Source of the DNA: Bradyrhizobium sp. CCGB01
GTDB lineage: Bacteria; Pseudomonadota; Alphaproteobacteria; Rhizobiales; Xanthobacteraceae
Direction of reading: 5' to 3'
Assembly (NCBI RefSeq): GCF_024199795.1
Contig: NZ_JANADK010000001.1
Span: forward strand, 8,794,001-8,858,000
DNA: 64,000 nt
The translations under genes were made by a program, and so were the position numbers. Positions 56,589 through 64,000 of the stretch are shown here, in pieces (position 1 is the first letter of the stretch; each line of letters opens with the position of its first letter). The notes beneath the pieces are model-generated. The model was not told the DNA's origin. It saw only the letters and a list, made by a program, of their open reading frames with translations, and searched no databases.

Positions 56589-57542
56589 TCAGGAGCCCGG
56601 CGTCCACTTCCAGACGATGTCGGAGACGTTGACCGGCTTCGGAATCAGGCCGAGCTTTGCAAAGCGGTCGGCGACGGCTTGCTGGCCCTTGATCACCTCG
56701 GCGTCGAGCGGCACCACGCTGTAAGTCGAGCGATTCACGAAACGTCTGACCGCCTCGATGTCCACACCGGTCGCCTCGGATTGCGCTTTCGCGACCTCCT
56801 CGTGATGCGCTTCCGCCCACTTGCCTTCGGATGCAAACGTCGTGTTGAGCTTGGCGACCAGTGACGGATACTTCTCAACGAAATCCGTGTTGGCGATGTA
56901 ATAGGCGTTCGGCTTGTGCACGTCCTTGTCGAAGGCGAGAACCCGCGCGTTCTCCTTCAATTCGGCGAGCGCCAGATACGGATCCCAGATCGACCAGGCA
57001 TCGACCGAGCCCTTGACGAAGGCGGCCGTCGCATCGGCGGGCGCGAGCGGCGCCGGCGTGATATCCGCCCAGGACAGGCCAGCCTTTTCGAGCGAAGCGA
57101 CCAGGAGATTGTGCGCGCTCGATCCCTTGCCGAAGGCGACGCGCTTGCCCTTGAGATCGGCCAACGTCCCGATCGGCGAGTCCTTCGGCACGATAATCGC
57201 CTGATTGTCGCCTTCGGACTTCACCGCCGCGACATAGCGGATCTTGGCCCCGCCCGCCTGGGCGAAGATCGGTGGGGTGTCGCCGACGAAGCCGAAATCG
57301 ACGCTGCCGACATTGATGGCCTCCAGCAGCGGCGGACCGAACTGGAAGTCGATCCACTTGACCTCGATACCCAGCGGCTTGAAGGCATTCTCGAGCGTTT
57401 GACGCTGGCGCACCGCCGGGAAGAAGCCGCCCTTCTGCGTGCCGATGCGGATTTCGGCCGGCTTGTCCTCGGCGCGCGCGGGCGCGGCGACAGCGGTCGC
57501 GAGAAGGAGCGTCGTTGCGAGGATGTGTCGTCGAGTGATCAT
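56589..57542 (-). CDS. ssuA: sulfonate ABC transporter substrate-binding protein
   Basis: 317 residues. Signal peptide (LLLATAVAAPARA) then IRIGTQKGGFFPAVRQRQTLENAFKPLGIEVKWIDFQFGPPLLEAINVGSVDFGFVGDTPPIFAQA, typical of SsuA-like binding proteins for aliphatic sulfonates. GGAG lies 9 nt before 57542. No ssuB or ssuC is in the window. The 73-residue gene and the tetra-cysteine leader are on the same transcript upstream. Confidence 0.88.
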   Translation of the reverse strand: MITRRHILATTLLLATAVAAPARAEDKPAEIRIGTQKGGFFPAVRQRQTLENAFKPLGIEVKWIDFQFGPPLLEAINVGSVDFGFVGDTPPIFAQAGGAKIRYVAAVKSEGDNQAIIVPKDSPIGTLADLKGKRVAFGKGSSAHNLLVASLEKAGLSWADITPAPLAPADATAAFVKGSVDAWSIWDPYLALAELKENARVLAFDKDVHKPNAYYIANTDFVEKYPSLVAKLNTTFASEGKWAEAHHEEVAKAQSEATGVDIEAVRRFVNRSTYSVVPLDAEVIKGQQAVADRFAKLGLIPKPVNVSDIVWKWTPGS

Positions 57543-57558
57543 GTCGTGGTGCTCCGGG

Positions 57559-57780
57559 TCAGTTGGCGAAGAGTTGGGAATTCGCGCGGCGGCCCTTCTC
57601 GGACAGCAGGGCGCGTGCTGCGCGCTCGGCCTCGCGCGCCGAGCGGAACTGGCGGCCTTCGAGGCTGTCGAACAGGCGCTCGGAGGAGAAGAAGCGGAAG
57701 CCGCGCTCATCCCGCGTGATGATGCCGGCGGCGCGATCGTGGATTTCGATGATGTAGGCGTTCGATTGGGCTTGAGACAT
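57559..57780 (-). CDS. hypothetical protein (73 aa), ssu-linked
   Basis: SNAYIIEIHDRAAGIITRDERGFRFFSSERLFDSLEGRQF is a compact, conserved-looking domain with a C-terminal basic tail. It starts 71 nt after the Cys-leader stop and ends 16 nt before ssuA. Function unknown; position suggests a sulfur-uptake accessory. Confidence 0.72.
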   Translation of the reverse strand: MSQAQSNAYIIEIHDRAAGIITRDERGFRFFSSERLFDSLEGRQFRSAREAERAARALLSEKGRRANSQLFAN

Positions 57781-57850
57781 GTCTGCTCGCTCGCCGAAGT
57801 GCCGGCGTTCCTGTCTTGAGATTTGCTGTGCGGGAGTTGCTAGAAGGCGA

Positions 57851-57913
57851 TCAGCAACAACAACAGGCGCCGGTGGCCGCCGAGAAACAGCGCCGCGTCA
57901 TGCACGCTTGCAT
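57851..57913 (-). promoter_or_regulatory. tetra-cysteine leader peptide (attenuator uORF)
   Basis: 20 codons starting at ATG 57913, with AGAGGCGAC upstream. It has early Cys codons and ends in four consecutive Cys codons just before the TGA at 57851. A ribosome starved for charged tRNA-Cys would stall here, so this is likely a cysteine-responsive attenuator for the ssu-type genes downstream. An internal start at 57901 gives a 16-residue form. Confidence 0.75.
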
Positions 57914-58172
57914 GTCGCCTCTGTTACGCTGGTGATCGGTTCTCATGTCGCGGCATCAAGCTCGAGGAGCAGTTTCGATGCTTCGAATATCGAGCGATTG
58001 GCGCGATCGGTCAATGAAATGGCTATCCATATTTGGCTTTGGCGCGCTGGGGCGCTTCTCCCGCCGCAAGCGGCGACAGACGGATTCATCTCGCGATGAG
58101 TTCAACACGGATACGCGGCCTGCCGTGATACGCTGCGGCAGCCACCAAGCGGACAATTCGGGAGTTCCATAC

Positions 58173-58904
58173 ATGGCGAATGATCTGAACGGGCGCACGG
58201 CGCTCGTGACCGGCGGCTCGCGCGGAATCGGTGCTGCCATCTGTCGTGCGCTGGCCGCATCAGGCGCGGCCGTTGCGATCAACTGCCGCGAGCGGATCGG
58301 GCAAGCCGAGCAGCTGGCAGGCGAGATCGTCAAGCAAGGCGGCCGTGCCATCGTAATTGCCGCCGACGTCTCGCAGCGCCAAGCCGTGGCCACAATGGTC
58401 GAGCGCGTTACGGCCGGGCTCGGGCCGATCGACATCCTCGTCAACAATGCCGGCATCGCCATCACGCGCGGCGTCGACGATCTCACCGAGGACGATTTCG
58501 ACCGGACGATGCTGGTCAATCTGAAGTCCGTCTTCCTGTGCACGCAGGCTGTGCTGCCGGAAATGCGCGCCAAGAGATGGGGGCGCATCGTCAACATCTC
58601 CTCGGGTGCCGCGCGCGGCGCCGGCTCGATCGGCCCGCATTACAACGCATCCAAGGCCGGCATGGAGGGCCTCACGCGCGGCTATGCGGCGCGGCTGGTG
58701 AAAGAAGGCATCACCGTCAACGCAGTGGCGCCCTCGCTGATCGAGACCGACATGATGAGCGGCCAACCGCAGCTCGTCAGCCGCATCCCGCTCGGCCGCT
58801 TCGGCACGGCGGACGAGGTGGCCAAAGCGGTGATGCTGCTGGTCGACAATGCCTACATGACCGGGCAGACGGTCGCGCTGAGCGGCGGGATGGCGTTTAA
58901 TTAG
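58173..58904 (+). CDS. SDR family oxidoreductase, FabG-like
   Basis: 243 residues. Cofactor site ALVTGGSRGIGAAICRAL, NNAGIAITRGV, catalytic Ser in ISSGAARG, Tyr and Lys in HYNASKAGMEGLTRGYAARL. GGGAG lies 8 nt before 58173; longer in-frame starts upstream are less likely. Acts on a ketone or secondary alcohol; substrate unknown. The 259 nt upstream hold the ssu leader and nothing else. Confidence 0.92.
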   Translation: MANDLNGRTALVTGGSRGIGAAICRALAASGAAVAINCRERIGQAEQLAGEIVKQGGRAIVIAADVSQRQAVATMVERVTAGLGPIDILVNNAGIAITRGVDDLTEDDFDRTMLVNLKSVFLCTQAVLPEMRAKRWGRIVNISSGAARGAGSIGPHYNASKAGMEGLTRGYAARLVKEGITVNAVAPSLIETDMMSGQPQLVSRIPLGRFGTADEVAKAVMLLVDNAYMTGQTVALSGGMAFN

Positions 58905-58950
58905 GGCACTGCTGCGCGCGGTGGCCCCCTCTTCCAAGCTCGGGAACGCC

Positions 58951-59040
58951 GTAGGGTGGGCAAAGCGAAGCGTGCCCACCATTTGTCGCGATCGCGGAGA
59001 GATGGTGGGCACGGCGCAAGTGCGCCTTTGCCCACCCTAC
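58951..59040. repeat. inverted dispersed repeat, copy 2
   Basis: Same arms as 4777-4876 (GTAGGGTGGGCAAAG / CTTTGCCCACCCTAC). About 54 kb apart, confirming a dispersed family. Confidence 0.85.
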
Positions 59041-59098
59041 GATTCCGAATTCGCGGAGAGATATCCCCCATCTTCGGCGGGGGAGAGGGTAAGAAAGA

Positions 59099-59710
59099 TC
59101 ACCACATCGTCGCCGCTGCGCGCTCCGGCCAGATGCGATCGTACTCGGCGCCGCCGACCTTGTTCTCGCTCATCTCGGCCAGGATCTGGCCGGGTGTCGG
59201 CAAGGTCTTCGGATCGATCCGCTTGTCGGGATTCCAGAGGTCGGAGCGCACGATGGCGCGGGCGCACTGGAAATAGATTTCGTCGACGGTCATCACCATG
59301 ACGCTGCGCGGCGCCTTGCCCTCGACCTTGAACGAAGCCAGCAACTCGGGATCGACGGAGAGATGGGCGCGGCCGTTGGCCCGCACCGCGTTGCCCGAAC
59401 CGGGGATCAGGAACATCAGCGACACCCTGGGATCGCGCACGATGTTGCGCAAGGAATCGACCCGGTTGTTGCCGCGCCGATCCGGCAGCATCAGCGTCTT
59501 CGGATCGTGGATACGGACGAAGCCGGGGAGATCGCCGCGCGGCGAGCAGTCGATGCCCTCAGGCCCGATGGTGGCAAGTGCGGCGAACGGCGCCTTCTCG
59601 ATGAAGATCCTGTAGAGCGGCGTGACGTGGTCGGCGACTTTCACGGTCGAAGCGTCACCGACGGCGCCGTAGATGGCTTCCAGCTGTTCGACCGTTTCGA
59701 TCACCGACAT
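59099..59710 (-). CDS. PPOX-family flavoprotein (FMN-dependent)
   Basis: 203 residues. LATIGPEGIDCSPRGDLPGFVRIHDPKTLMLPDRRGNNRVDSLRNIVRDPRVSLMFLIPG matches the pyridoxamine-phosphate-oxidase-like split barrel. AAGGAG is 7 nt before 59710. It lies 25 nt downstream of phnN, so it may belong to the phosphonate operon. Role unknown. Confidence 0.88.
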   Translation of the reverse strand: MSVIETVEQLEAIYGAVGDASTVKVADHVTPLYRIFIEKAPFAALATIGPEGIDCSPRGDLPGFVRIHDPKTLMLPDRRGNNRVDSLRNIVRDPRVSLMFLIPGSGNAVRANGRAHLSVDPELLASFKVEGKAPRSVMVMTVDEIYFQCARAIVRSDLWNPDKRIDPKTLPTPGQILAEMSENKVGGAEYDRIWPERAAATMW

Positions 59711-59735
59711 TCCGTTCTCCTTGTTGTGCCGGCAG

Positions 59736-60332
59736 CTACTCCTGCCAGCCTTCATTCCTGATCGCACGCACGAGCTGGCGGCTGTGATACTCCGCGCTGC
59801 CGGCATTGAGGATGGTGACATCGGCATCGGCCGATGTGTCGTCGACGTTGCGCGCGAGGCGATCGGCGATATTGCCGTCGCTGTGCCGGGCGCGCGCGGC
59901 AAGCCGCTGCGCCAGCACGTCCGGCGGCGCCGTGATCGCGACCACGATGACGTTGGCATAGGCCTGGCGCAGCGCGCCGATCACCGTGCGCGAGACATTG
60001 GCGACGACCGCGCGACCGGCCCGGATGTCGTCGTTGATTTCGAGCGGCAGGGCATAGGAATGCCCGTGCGCCTCCCAATGCACGGCGAAATCGCCATGCT
60101 CACGTCCGCGACGGAAGTCGTCCTGGCTCACCGCAATGTTGTCCTCGTCGGCAGAAGACGCGCGGGTGACGACGCGGCGCGGAAAGACGACATCGCGGTC
60201 GTCCGCGCAGGCCGCCTGCGCGAGCCGCAAAAGCGTGTCCTTGCCGGCGCCGCTCGGACCGACCACGAGCACGAGCCGCCCGGGCCCGATCCCGCCGGCC
60301 GCATCCTGCGCCATGGTCGCGGTTTCGCTCAT
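59736..60332 (-). CDS. phnN: ribose 1,5-bisphosphate phosphokinase
   Basis: 198 residues. P-loop GPSGAGKDT (about 25-33). Converts ribose 1,5-bisphosphate to PRPP, closing the C-P lyase pathway. ATG overlaps the phnM stop by ATGA (60329-60332). Confidence 0.92.
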   Translation of the reverse strand: MSETATMAQDAAGGIGPGRLVLVVGPSGAGKDTLLRLAQAACADDRDVVFPRRVVTRASSADEDNIAVSQDDFRRGREHGDFAVHWEAHGHSYALPLEINDDIRAGRAVVANVSRTVIGALRQAYANVIVVAITAPPDVLAQRLAARARHSDGNIADRLARNVDDTSADADVTILNAGSAEYHSRQLVRAIRNEGWQE

Positions 60333-61486
60333 GCCACGCGGTGTCCTTCGCGCCAGACACTGCGGACCACGGGAACGCTGCCGGCCACGTGCACGCGGAT
60401 CAGATCGGCTCGTTTGCCGGTCGCGACCTCGCCGCGGTCGGTGAGGCCAACCGCCTCGGCCGGTGCCTTGGTCACGGTGCGAACCGCCGCAGGCAGGCTG
60501 ATCGCCGGCACATGCTCCGGCAATTGCAGCGCGGCCATCAGCAGGCTGGACGGAATGTAGTCCGACGACAGGATGTCGAGCAGACCCTCGCGGGCGAGAT
60601 CGACTGCGGCGATATTGCCGGAGTGGGAGCCGCCGCGCACGACGTTCGGTGCGCCCATCAGGATGTCGATGCCGGCCTGGTGCAGGCCGCGCGCAGCCTC
60701 CAGCGTGGTCGGAAATTCCGCCACCGAAACGCGATCGCGCACGGCGTCCGCGACGTTCTCCTCGGTGGTGTCGTCATGGCTCGCGAGCGGGATCTTGTAC
60801 TCATGCGCCAGCGCCACGATCTCGCGCATGTTGGCCGCAGCATAAAGCTTCTGATACTCGAAGCGCTTTGCGAACAGCTCGTCGAGCTCGGCATCGGTCT
60901 TGCCGCCGCCCTTGCCGCGATAGTAGTCGCGCAGCTTGACCTCGTCGCGGAACTGGCGCTGGCCGGGGGTGTGGTCCATCAGCGACATCAGCTTGACGTC
61001 CGGACGGTCGATCAGCTCCTTGGCTTCCTCGACCACGCTCGGCATCGGGATTTCGCAGCGCAGATGCAGGAAGTGGTCGGCGCGCAGCAGGCTGGCGTCG
61101 CGCGCGGTCGTGATCGCGGCGGCGAGCACGCCGGCACGGCCATCGACTTCCTCGGCGCCGTCCTCGCGCCAGACCCGGAGCGAGTCGAACACGGTGGTGA
61201 TGCCCGAGGTCGCGAGCTGGCCGTCATAGGAGATCACGGCCGCAACCGGATTCCAGAACACCTTTGGGCGCGGCACGTAGTGTGCTTCGAGATGGTCGGT
61301 GTGGAGCTCGATCAGGCCGGGCATGATGAGATCGCCGCCGGCGTCCTCGGCGCCCGAGGGCGCCCTGCCCTCGCCGATCTCGGCGATGCGTCCGTCGGCA
61401 AGAGCGAGCCAGCCCTGCTCGATCACCCGGTCAGCCAGCACGATCCTGGCGTTGGCGATCACGGATTCCTTCGGCTTGGCGTTCAT
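60329..61486 (-). CDS. phnM: alpha-D-ribose 1-methylphosphonate 5-triphosphate diphosphohydrolase
   Basis: 385 residues. Metal-binding region LIELHTDHLEAH and later SHDDTTEENVADAV; amidohydrolase-fold phosphonate protein. Removes pyrophosphate from the triphosphate intermediate. Overlaps phnN by ATGA. Confidence 0.94.
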   Translation of the reverse strand: MNAKPKESVIANARIVLADRVIEQGWLALADGRIAEIGEGRAPSGAEDAGGDLIMPGLIELHTDHLEAHYVPRPKVFWNPVAAVISYDGQLATSGITTVFDSLRVWREDGAEEVDGRAGVLAAAITTARDASLLRADHFLHLRCEIPMPSVVEEAKELIDRPDVKLMSLMDHTPGQRQFRDEVKLRDYYRGKGGGKTDAELDELFAKRFEYQKLYAAANMREIVALAHEYKIPLASHDDTTEENVADAVRDRVSVAEFPTTLEAARGLHQAGIDILMGAPNVVRGGSHSGNIAAVDLAREGLLDILSSDYIPSSLLMAALQLPEHVPAISLPAAVRTVTKAPAEAVGLTDRGEVATGKRADLIRVHVAGSVPVVRSVWREGHRVA

Positions 61487-61498
61487 TTCCCTCTTCCC

Positions 61499-62209
61499 TC
61501 AGGCGGCGGCGGCAAAACTGGTGACGTCAACGATACGGTCGGCAATCAGATGGCGGATTTCGTCGTCATGGACAATGGCGACCATGGCGACACCCTGGCG
61601 TTTTTTCTCGGCGACCAGCTCGACCACGACGGCGCGATTGGCCGCATCGAGCGAGGCGGTGGGTTCGTCCAGCAGCAGGATCGGCAGCTCCGAGATGAAA
61701 CCGCGCGCGATGTTGACGCGCTGCTGCTCGCCGCCGGAGAAGGTCGCGGGCGGAAGCTGCCACAGGCGCTCGGGAATGTTGAGGCGGTGCAACAACGCGC
61801 CGGCGCGCGCTTGCGCTTCGGCCCGGGCCATGCCGTTGACGATCAGCGGCTCGGCGACGACATCGATGGTCGCAACCCGCGGCACCGCGCGCAAGAACTG
61901 GCTGACATAGCCGATCGTGGAACGGCGGATGTTCAGCACCTGCCGCGGCTCGGCGGTGGCGAGATCGACCACCGCGCCGCGATGGCGGATGCCGATGCGG
62001 CCGGAATCGCAGCGGTAATTGCCGAAGATCATCTTTAGGATCGACGATTTTCCGGCGCCCGATGGCCCCGACAGCACGACGCATTCGCCGGGATTGACGT
62101 GGAAGGTCACGCCGCTGACGACGGGCAATTCGATGCCGCCTTGCAGGTGCATCGTAAAGGTCTTTTTCGCGGCGGCGATGTCGATCATGGCGGTCATTGC
62201 AAAGCTCAT
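61499..62209 (-). CDS. phnL: phosphonate C-P lyase system ABC-type protein
   Basis: 236 residues. Walker A GPSGAGKSS, signature FSGGEQQRVNIARGF, Walker B LLLDEPTASLD. PhnL resembles an ABC ATPase and acts in the C-P lyase complex rather than transport. Exact start uncertain (62209 or an internal ATG). Confidence 0.92.
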   Translation of the reverse strand: MSFAMTAMIDIAAAKKTFTMHLQGGIELPVVSGVTFHVNPGECVVLSGPSGAGKSSILKMIFGNYRCDSGRIGIRHRGAVVDLATAEPRQVLNIRRSTIGYVSQFLRAVPRVATIDVVAEPLIVNGMARAEAQARAGALLHRLNIPERLWQLPPATFSGGEQQRVNIARGFISELPILLLDEPTASLDAANRAVVVELVAEKKRQGVAMVAIVHDDEIRHLIADRIVDVTSFAAAA

Positions 62210-62219
62210 TGGGGAAAGC

Positions 62220-63017
62220 TCATGGCGGCAGAATCGAGGAGACGAGGAGCTGGGTATAGGGCTCGCGCGGATCGTCGAGCACCTGGTCGGTGAGACCGGT
62301 TTCGATGACGCGGCCGCCCTTCATCACCATCACGCGATGCGACAACAGCCGCGCCACCGCGAGATCGTGGGTCACGATGATGACGGCGAGATGCAGCTCG
62401 GCGACGAGGCTGCGCACGAGGTCGAGCAGGCGGGCCTGCACGGAGACGTCGAGGCCGCCGGTCGGCTCGTCCATGAACACCAGCCGTGGCTCGGTGACGA
62501 GATTGCGGGCGATCTGCAGGCGCTGACGCATGCCGCCGGAATAGGTGCGCGGCGCATCGTCGATGCGAGCGATGTCGATCTCGACGCGCGTCAACCAGTC
62601 CGACGCGGTGTCGCGAATGCGGCCGTAGTGATTCCAGCCCACCGCCATCAGCCGCTCGCCAACATTGGCGCCGGCCGAAACCGCCATGCGCAGGCCCTGC
62701 GCGGGATCCTGGTGCACATAGCCCCAATCGGTGCGGAACAGGAAGCGCCGCTCGGCTTCGCCCAAGGTTGTGAGATCGCGGGTGATGCCGTCGCGCATCC
62801 GATAGGAGACGTGGCCGGCGCTCGGCGCGAGCTGGCCCGACAGCATTTGCAGCAACGTCGACTTGCCCGAACCGGATTCGCCGACGATCGCCAGCACCTC
62901 GCCGGGGTAGAGCGAGAACGACACGTCGCGGCACGCGGCAATGCGGCCGTAGGATTTGCTGAGGGACTCCGCGACCAGCAGCGGCTGGTCGTTTTCGAGC
63001 ATGTCTTGATCAACCAT
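62220..63017 (-). CDS. phnK: phosphonate C-P lyase system ABC-type protein
   Basis: 265 residues. Walker A GESGSGKST, signature YSGGMRQRLQIARNL, Walker B LVFMDEPTGGLD. PhnK binds PhnJ in the complex. Start overlaps the phnJ stop; an alternative start at 63002 is possible. Confidence 0.93.
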   Translation of the reverse strand: MVDQDMLENDQPLLVAESLSKSYGRIAACRDVSFSLYPGEVLAIVGESGSGKSTLLQMLSGQLAPSAGHVSYRMRDGITRDLTTLGEAERRFLFRTDWGYVHQDPAQGLRMAVSAGANVGERLMAVGWNHYGRIRDTASDWLTRVEIDIARIDDAPRTYSGGMRQRLQIARNLVTEPRLVFMDEPTGGLDVSVQARLLDLVRSLVAELHLAVIIVTHDLAVARLLSHRVMVMKGGRVIETGLTDQVLDDPREPYTQLLVSSILPP

Positions 63018-63900
63018 GGGAGCCCGACTTCTCCTTGTACGGCGCGGCGCTGAGGCTGCCGTGATGGCCGGCGGCCTGGCGGCCCTCGCAGTAATCGGTG
63101 TCGGAGCAGACGAACATCCGCCCGCCCTTGTCGTCGGTGACGATCTCGTCGAGATAGGAATTCTCGGCGGCGCACAGCGCGCAGGGCGCGTTGAAGCGAT
63201 ACGGCTCGAACGGGTGATCCTCGAAATCGAGCGACACCACCTGCGTATAAGGCGGGATCGCGTAGATGCGCTTCTCGCGGCCGGCGCCGAACAATTGCAG
63301 CGCGGGGCAATTGTCCATCTTGGGATTGTCGAATTTCGGCGTCGGCGACGGATCCATCACATAGCGCGCGTTCACCTTGACCGGATAGGCGTAGGCGGTC
63401 GCGATGTGACCGAAGCGGGCGATGTCCTCGTAGAGCTTGACATGCATCAGGCCGTATTCGGCGAGCGCATGCATGCGCCGCGTCTCGGTCTCGCGCGGCT
63501 CGAGGAAGCGCAGGGGTTCGGGGATCGGCACCTGATAGACCAGCACCTGGTTCTCGTGCAGCGACGTCTCGGGTATGCGGTGACGGGTCTGGATCACGGT
63601 CGCATCGATCGTCGACGTCGTCGTGGCGACGCCGGCGGTCTTGGCGAAGAACTTCCGGATCGAGATCGCGTTCGTGGTGTCGTCGGAACCCTGGTCGATC
63701 ACTTTCAGCGTGTCTTGCGGACCAAGGATCGCAGCGGTCACCTGCACGCCGCCAGTGCCCCAGCCATAGGGCATCGGCATTTCACGGCTGGCGAACGGCA
63801 CCTGATAGCCGGGGATCGCGATCGCTTTCAGGATCGCGCGGCGGATCATCCGCTTGGTCTGTTCATCGAGATAGGCGAAATTGTAGGCGGGCGCGTTCAT
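63010..63900 (-). CDS. phnJ: C-P lyase catalytic subunit (radical SAM)
   Basis: 296 residues. Cysteines at 240, 243, 265 and 271 (CALC and VCSDTDYC) align with the [4Fe-4S] and catalytic cysteines known from the Escherichia coli enzyme (about 241, 244, 266, 272). Cleaves the C-P bond of ribose-1-methylphosphonate-5-phosphate. Overlaps phnI by ATGA. Confidence 0.96.
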   Translation of the reverse strand: MNAPAYNFAYLDEQTKRMIRRAILKAIAIPGYQVPFASREMPMPYGWGTGGVQVTAAILGPQDTLKVIDQGSDDTTNAISIRKFFAKTAGVATTTSTIDATVIQTRHRIPETSLHENQVLVYQVPIPEPLRFLEPRETETRRMHALAEYGLMHVKLYEDIARFGHIATAYAYPVKVNARYVMDPSPTPKFDNPKMDNCPALQLFGAGREKRIYAIPPYTQVVSLDFEDHPFEPYRFNAPCALCAAENSYLDEIVTDDKGGRMFVCSDTDYCEGRQAAGHHGSLSAAPYKEKSGSHG

Positions 63901-64000
63901 TCCGCGGCCTCCTTCATGGCATCGGGCGCATTGGCCTCGGCGAATTCCCGACGCAGCTTGCGCAGCAGGCCGAGCTCGGACTGGAAGTCGACATAATGCG
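63897..64000 (-). CDS. phnI: PhnI C-terminus, truncated by window
   Basis: The last 34 codons (HYVDFQSELGLLRKLRREF... ending EAAE) precede the phnJ start with an ATGA overlap at 63897-63900. The bulk lies beyond the window. Confidence 0.8.
   Translation of the reverse strand, partial: HYVDFQSELGLLRKLRREFAEANAPDAMKEAAE

Overview
The window is chromosomal DNA of a GC-rich alphaproteobacterium. The hisD/UPF0262/phosphatase/maf/yacG block, the TAXI-TRAP cassette with DUF1850, the C-P lyase operon and the palindromic dispersed repeats between genes point to Bradyrhizobium or a close relative (Nitrobacteraceae). No rRNA, CRISPR array or insertion sequence was seen. Two tRNA genes are present, Phe(GAA) and Thr(GGT).

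Layout. 1-3.6 kb: TAXI-family TRAP uptake system (binding protein, fused permease, DUF1850). 3.8-17 kb: small secreted proteins, Nudix hydrolase, thioesterase, aldo/keto reductase, TPR protein, DUF3088, isochorismatase-like hydrolase, His-rich protein, flavin amine oxidase, RibD-like reductase, nitrobindin-like protein and a hybrid histidine kinase. 17.1-22 kb: a 59-residue protein with VRDHR repeats, tRNA-Phe, then yacG, maf, phosphatase, UPF0262, hisD and DUF2948 on the minus strand. 22-28.7 kb: epimerase and SDR genes divergent from a TetR regulator, then hydrolase, EthD and a cNMP-binding/thioredoxin-reductase-like fusion.

29.06-43.51 kb: a 14.4-kb integrative element in tRNA-Thr, bounded by an exact 25-bp direct repeat. 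It carries a tyrosine integrase, a serine recombinase, a lone 1120-residue tail tape-measure-like protein with two peptidoglycan-cleaving domains, small regulators (two ribbon-helix-helix proteins, one winged-helix protein), a Cys-rich secreted protein, and a compact operon DNA methyltransferase - DUF262 - HEPN ribonuclease. That operon is the best candidate here for an incompletely described defence system.

43.6-64 kb: outer-membrane barrel, a long non-coding dispersed repeat, RlpA-like protein, a Tat-exported dioxygenase-like protein with a ferric-reductase-like membrane protein, a luciferase-like oxidoreductase, an IclR-controlled aromatic catabolism cluster (binding protein, flavin reductase, FAH-family hydrolase, hpaH, RidA, amidohydrolase), metY with a hydrolase, an ssuA-like gene preceded by a tetra-cysteine leader peptide, an SDR, a PPOX flavoprotein and the phosphonate operon phnIJKLMN (phnI truncated by the window edge).

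Starts were chosen from Shine-Dalgarno spacing, signal peptides and family starts. All functional calls come from reading the sequence; no database search was run.
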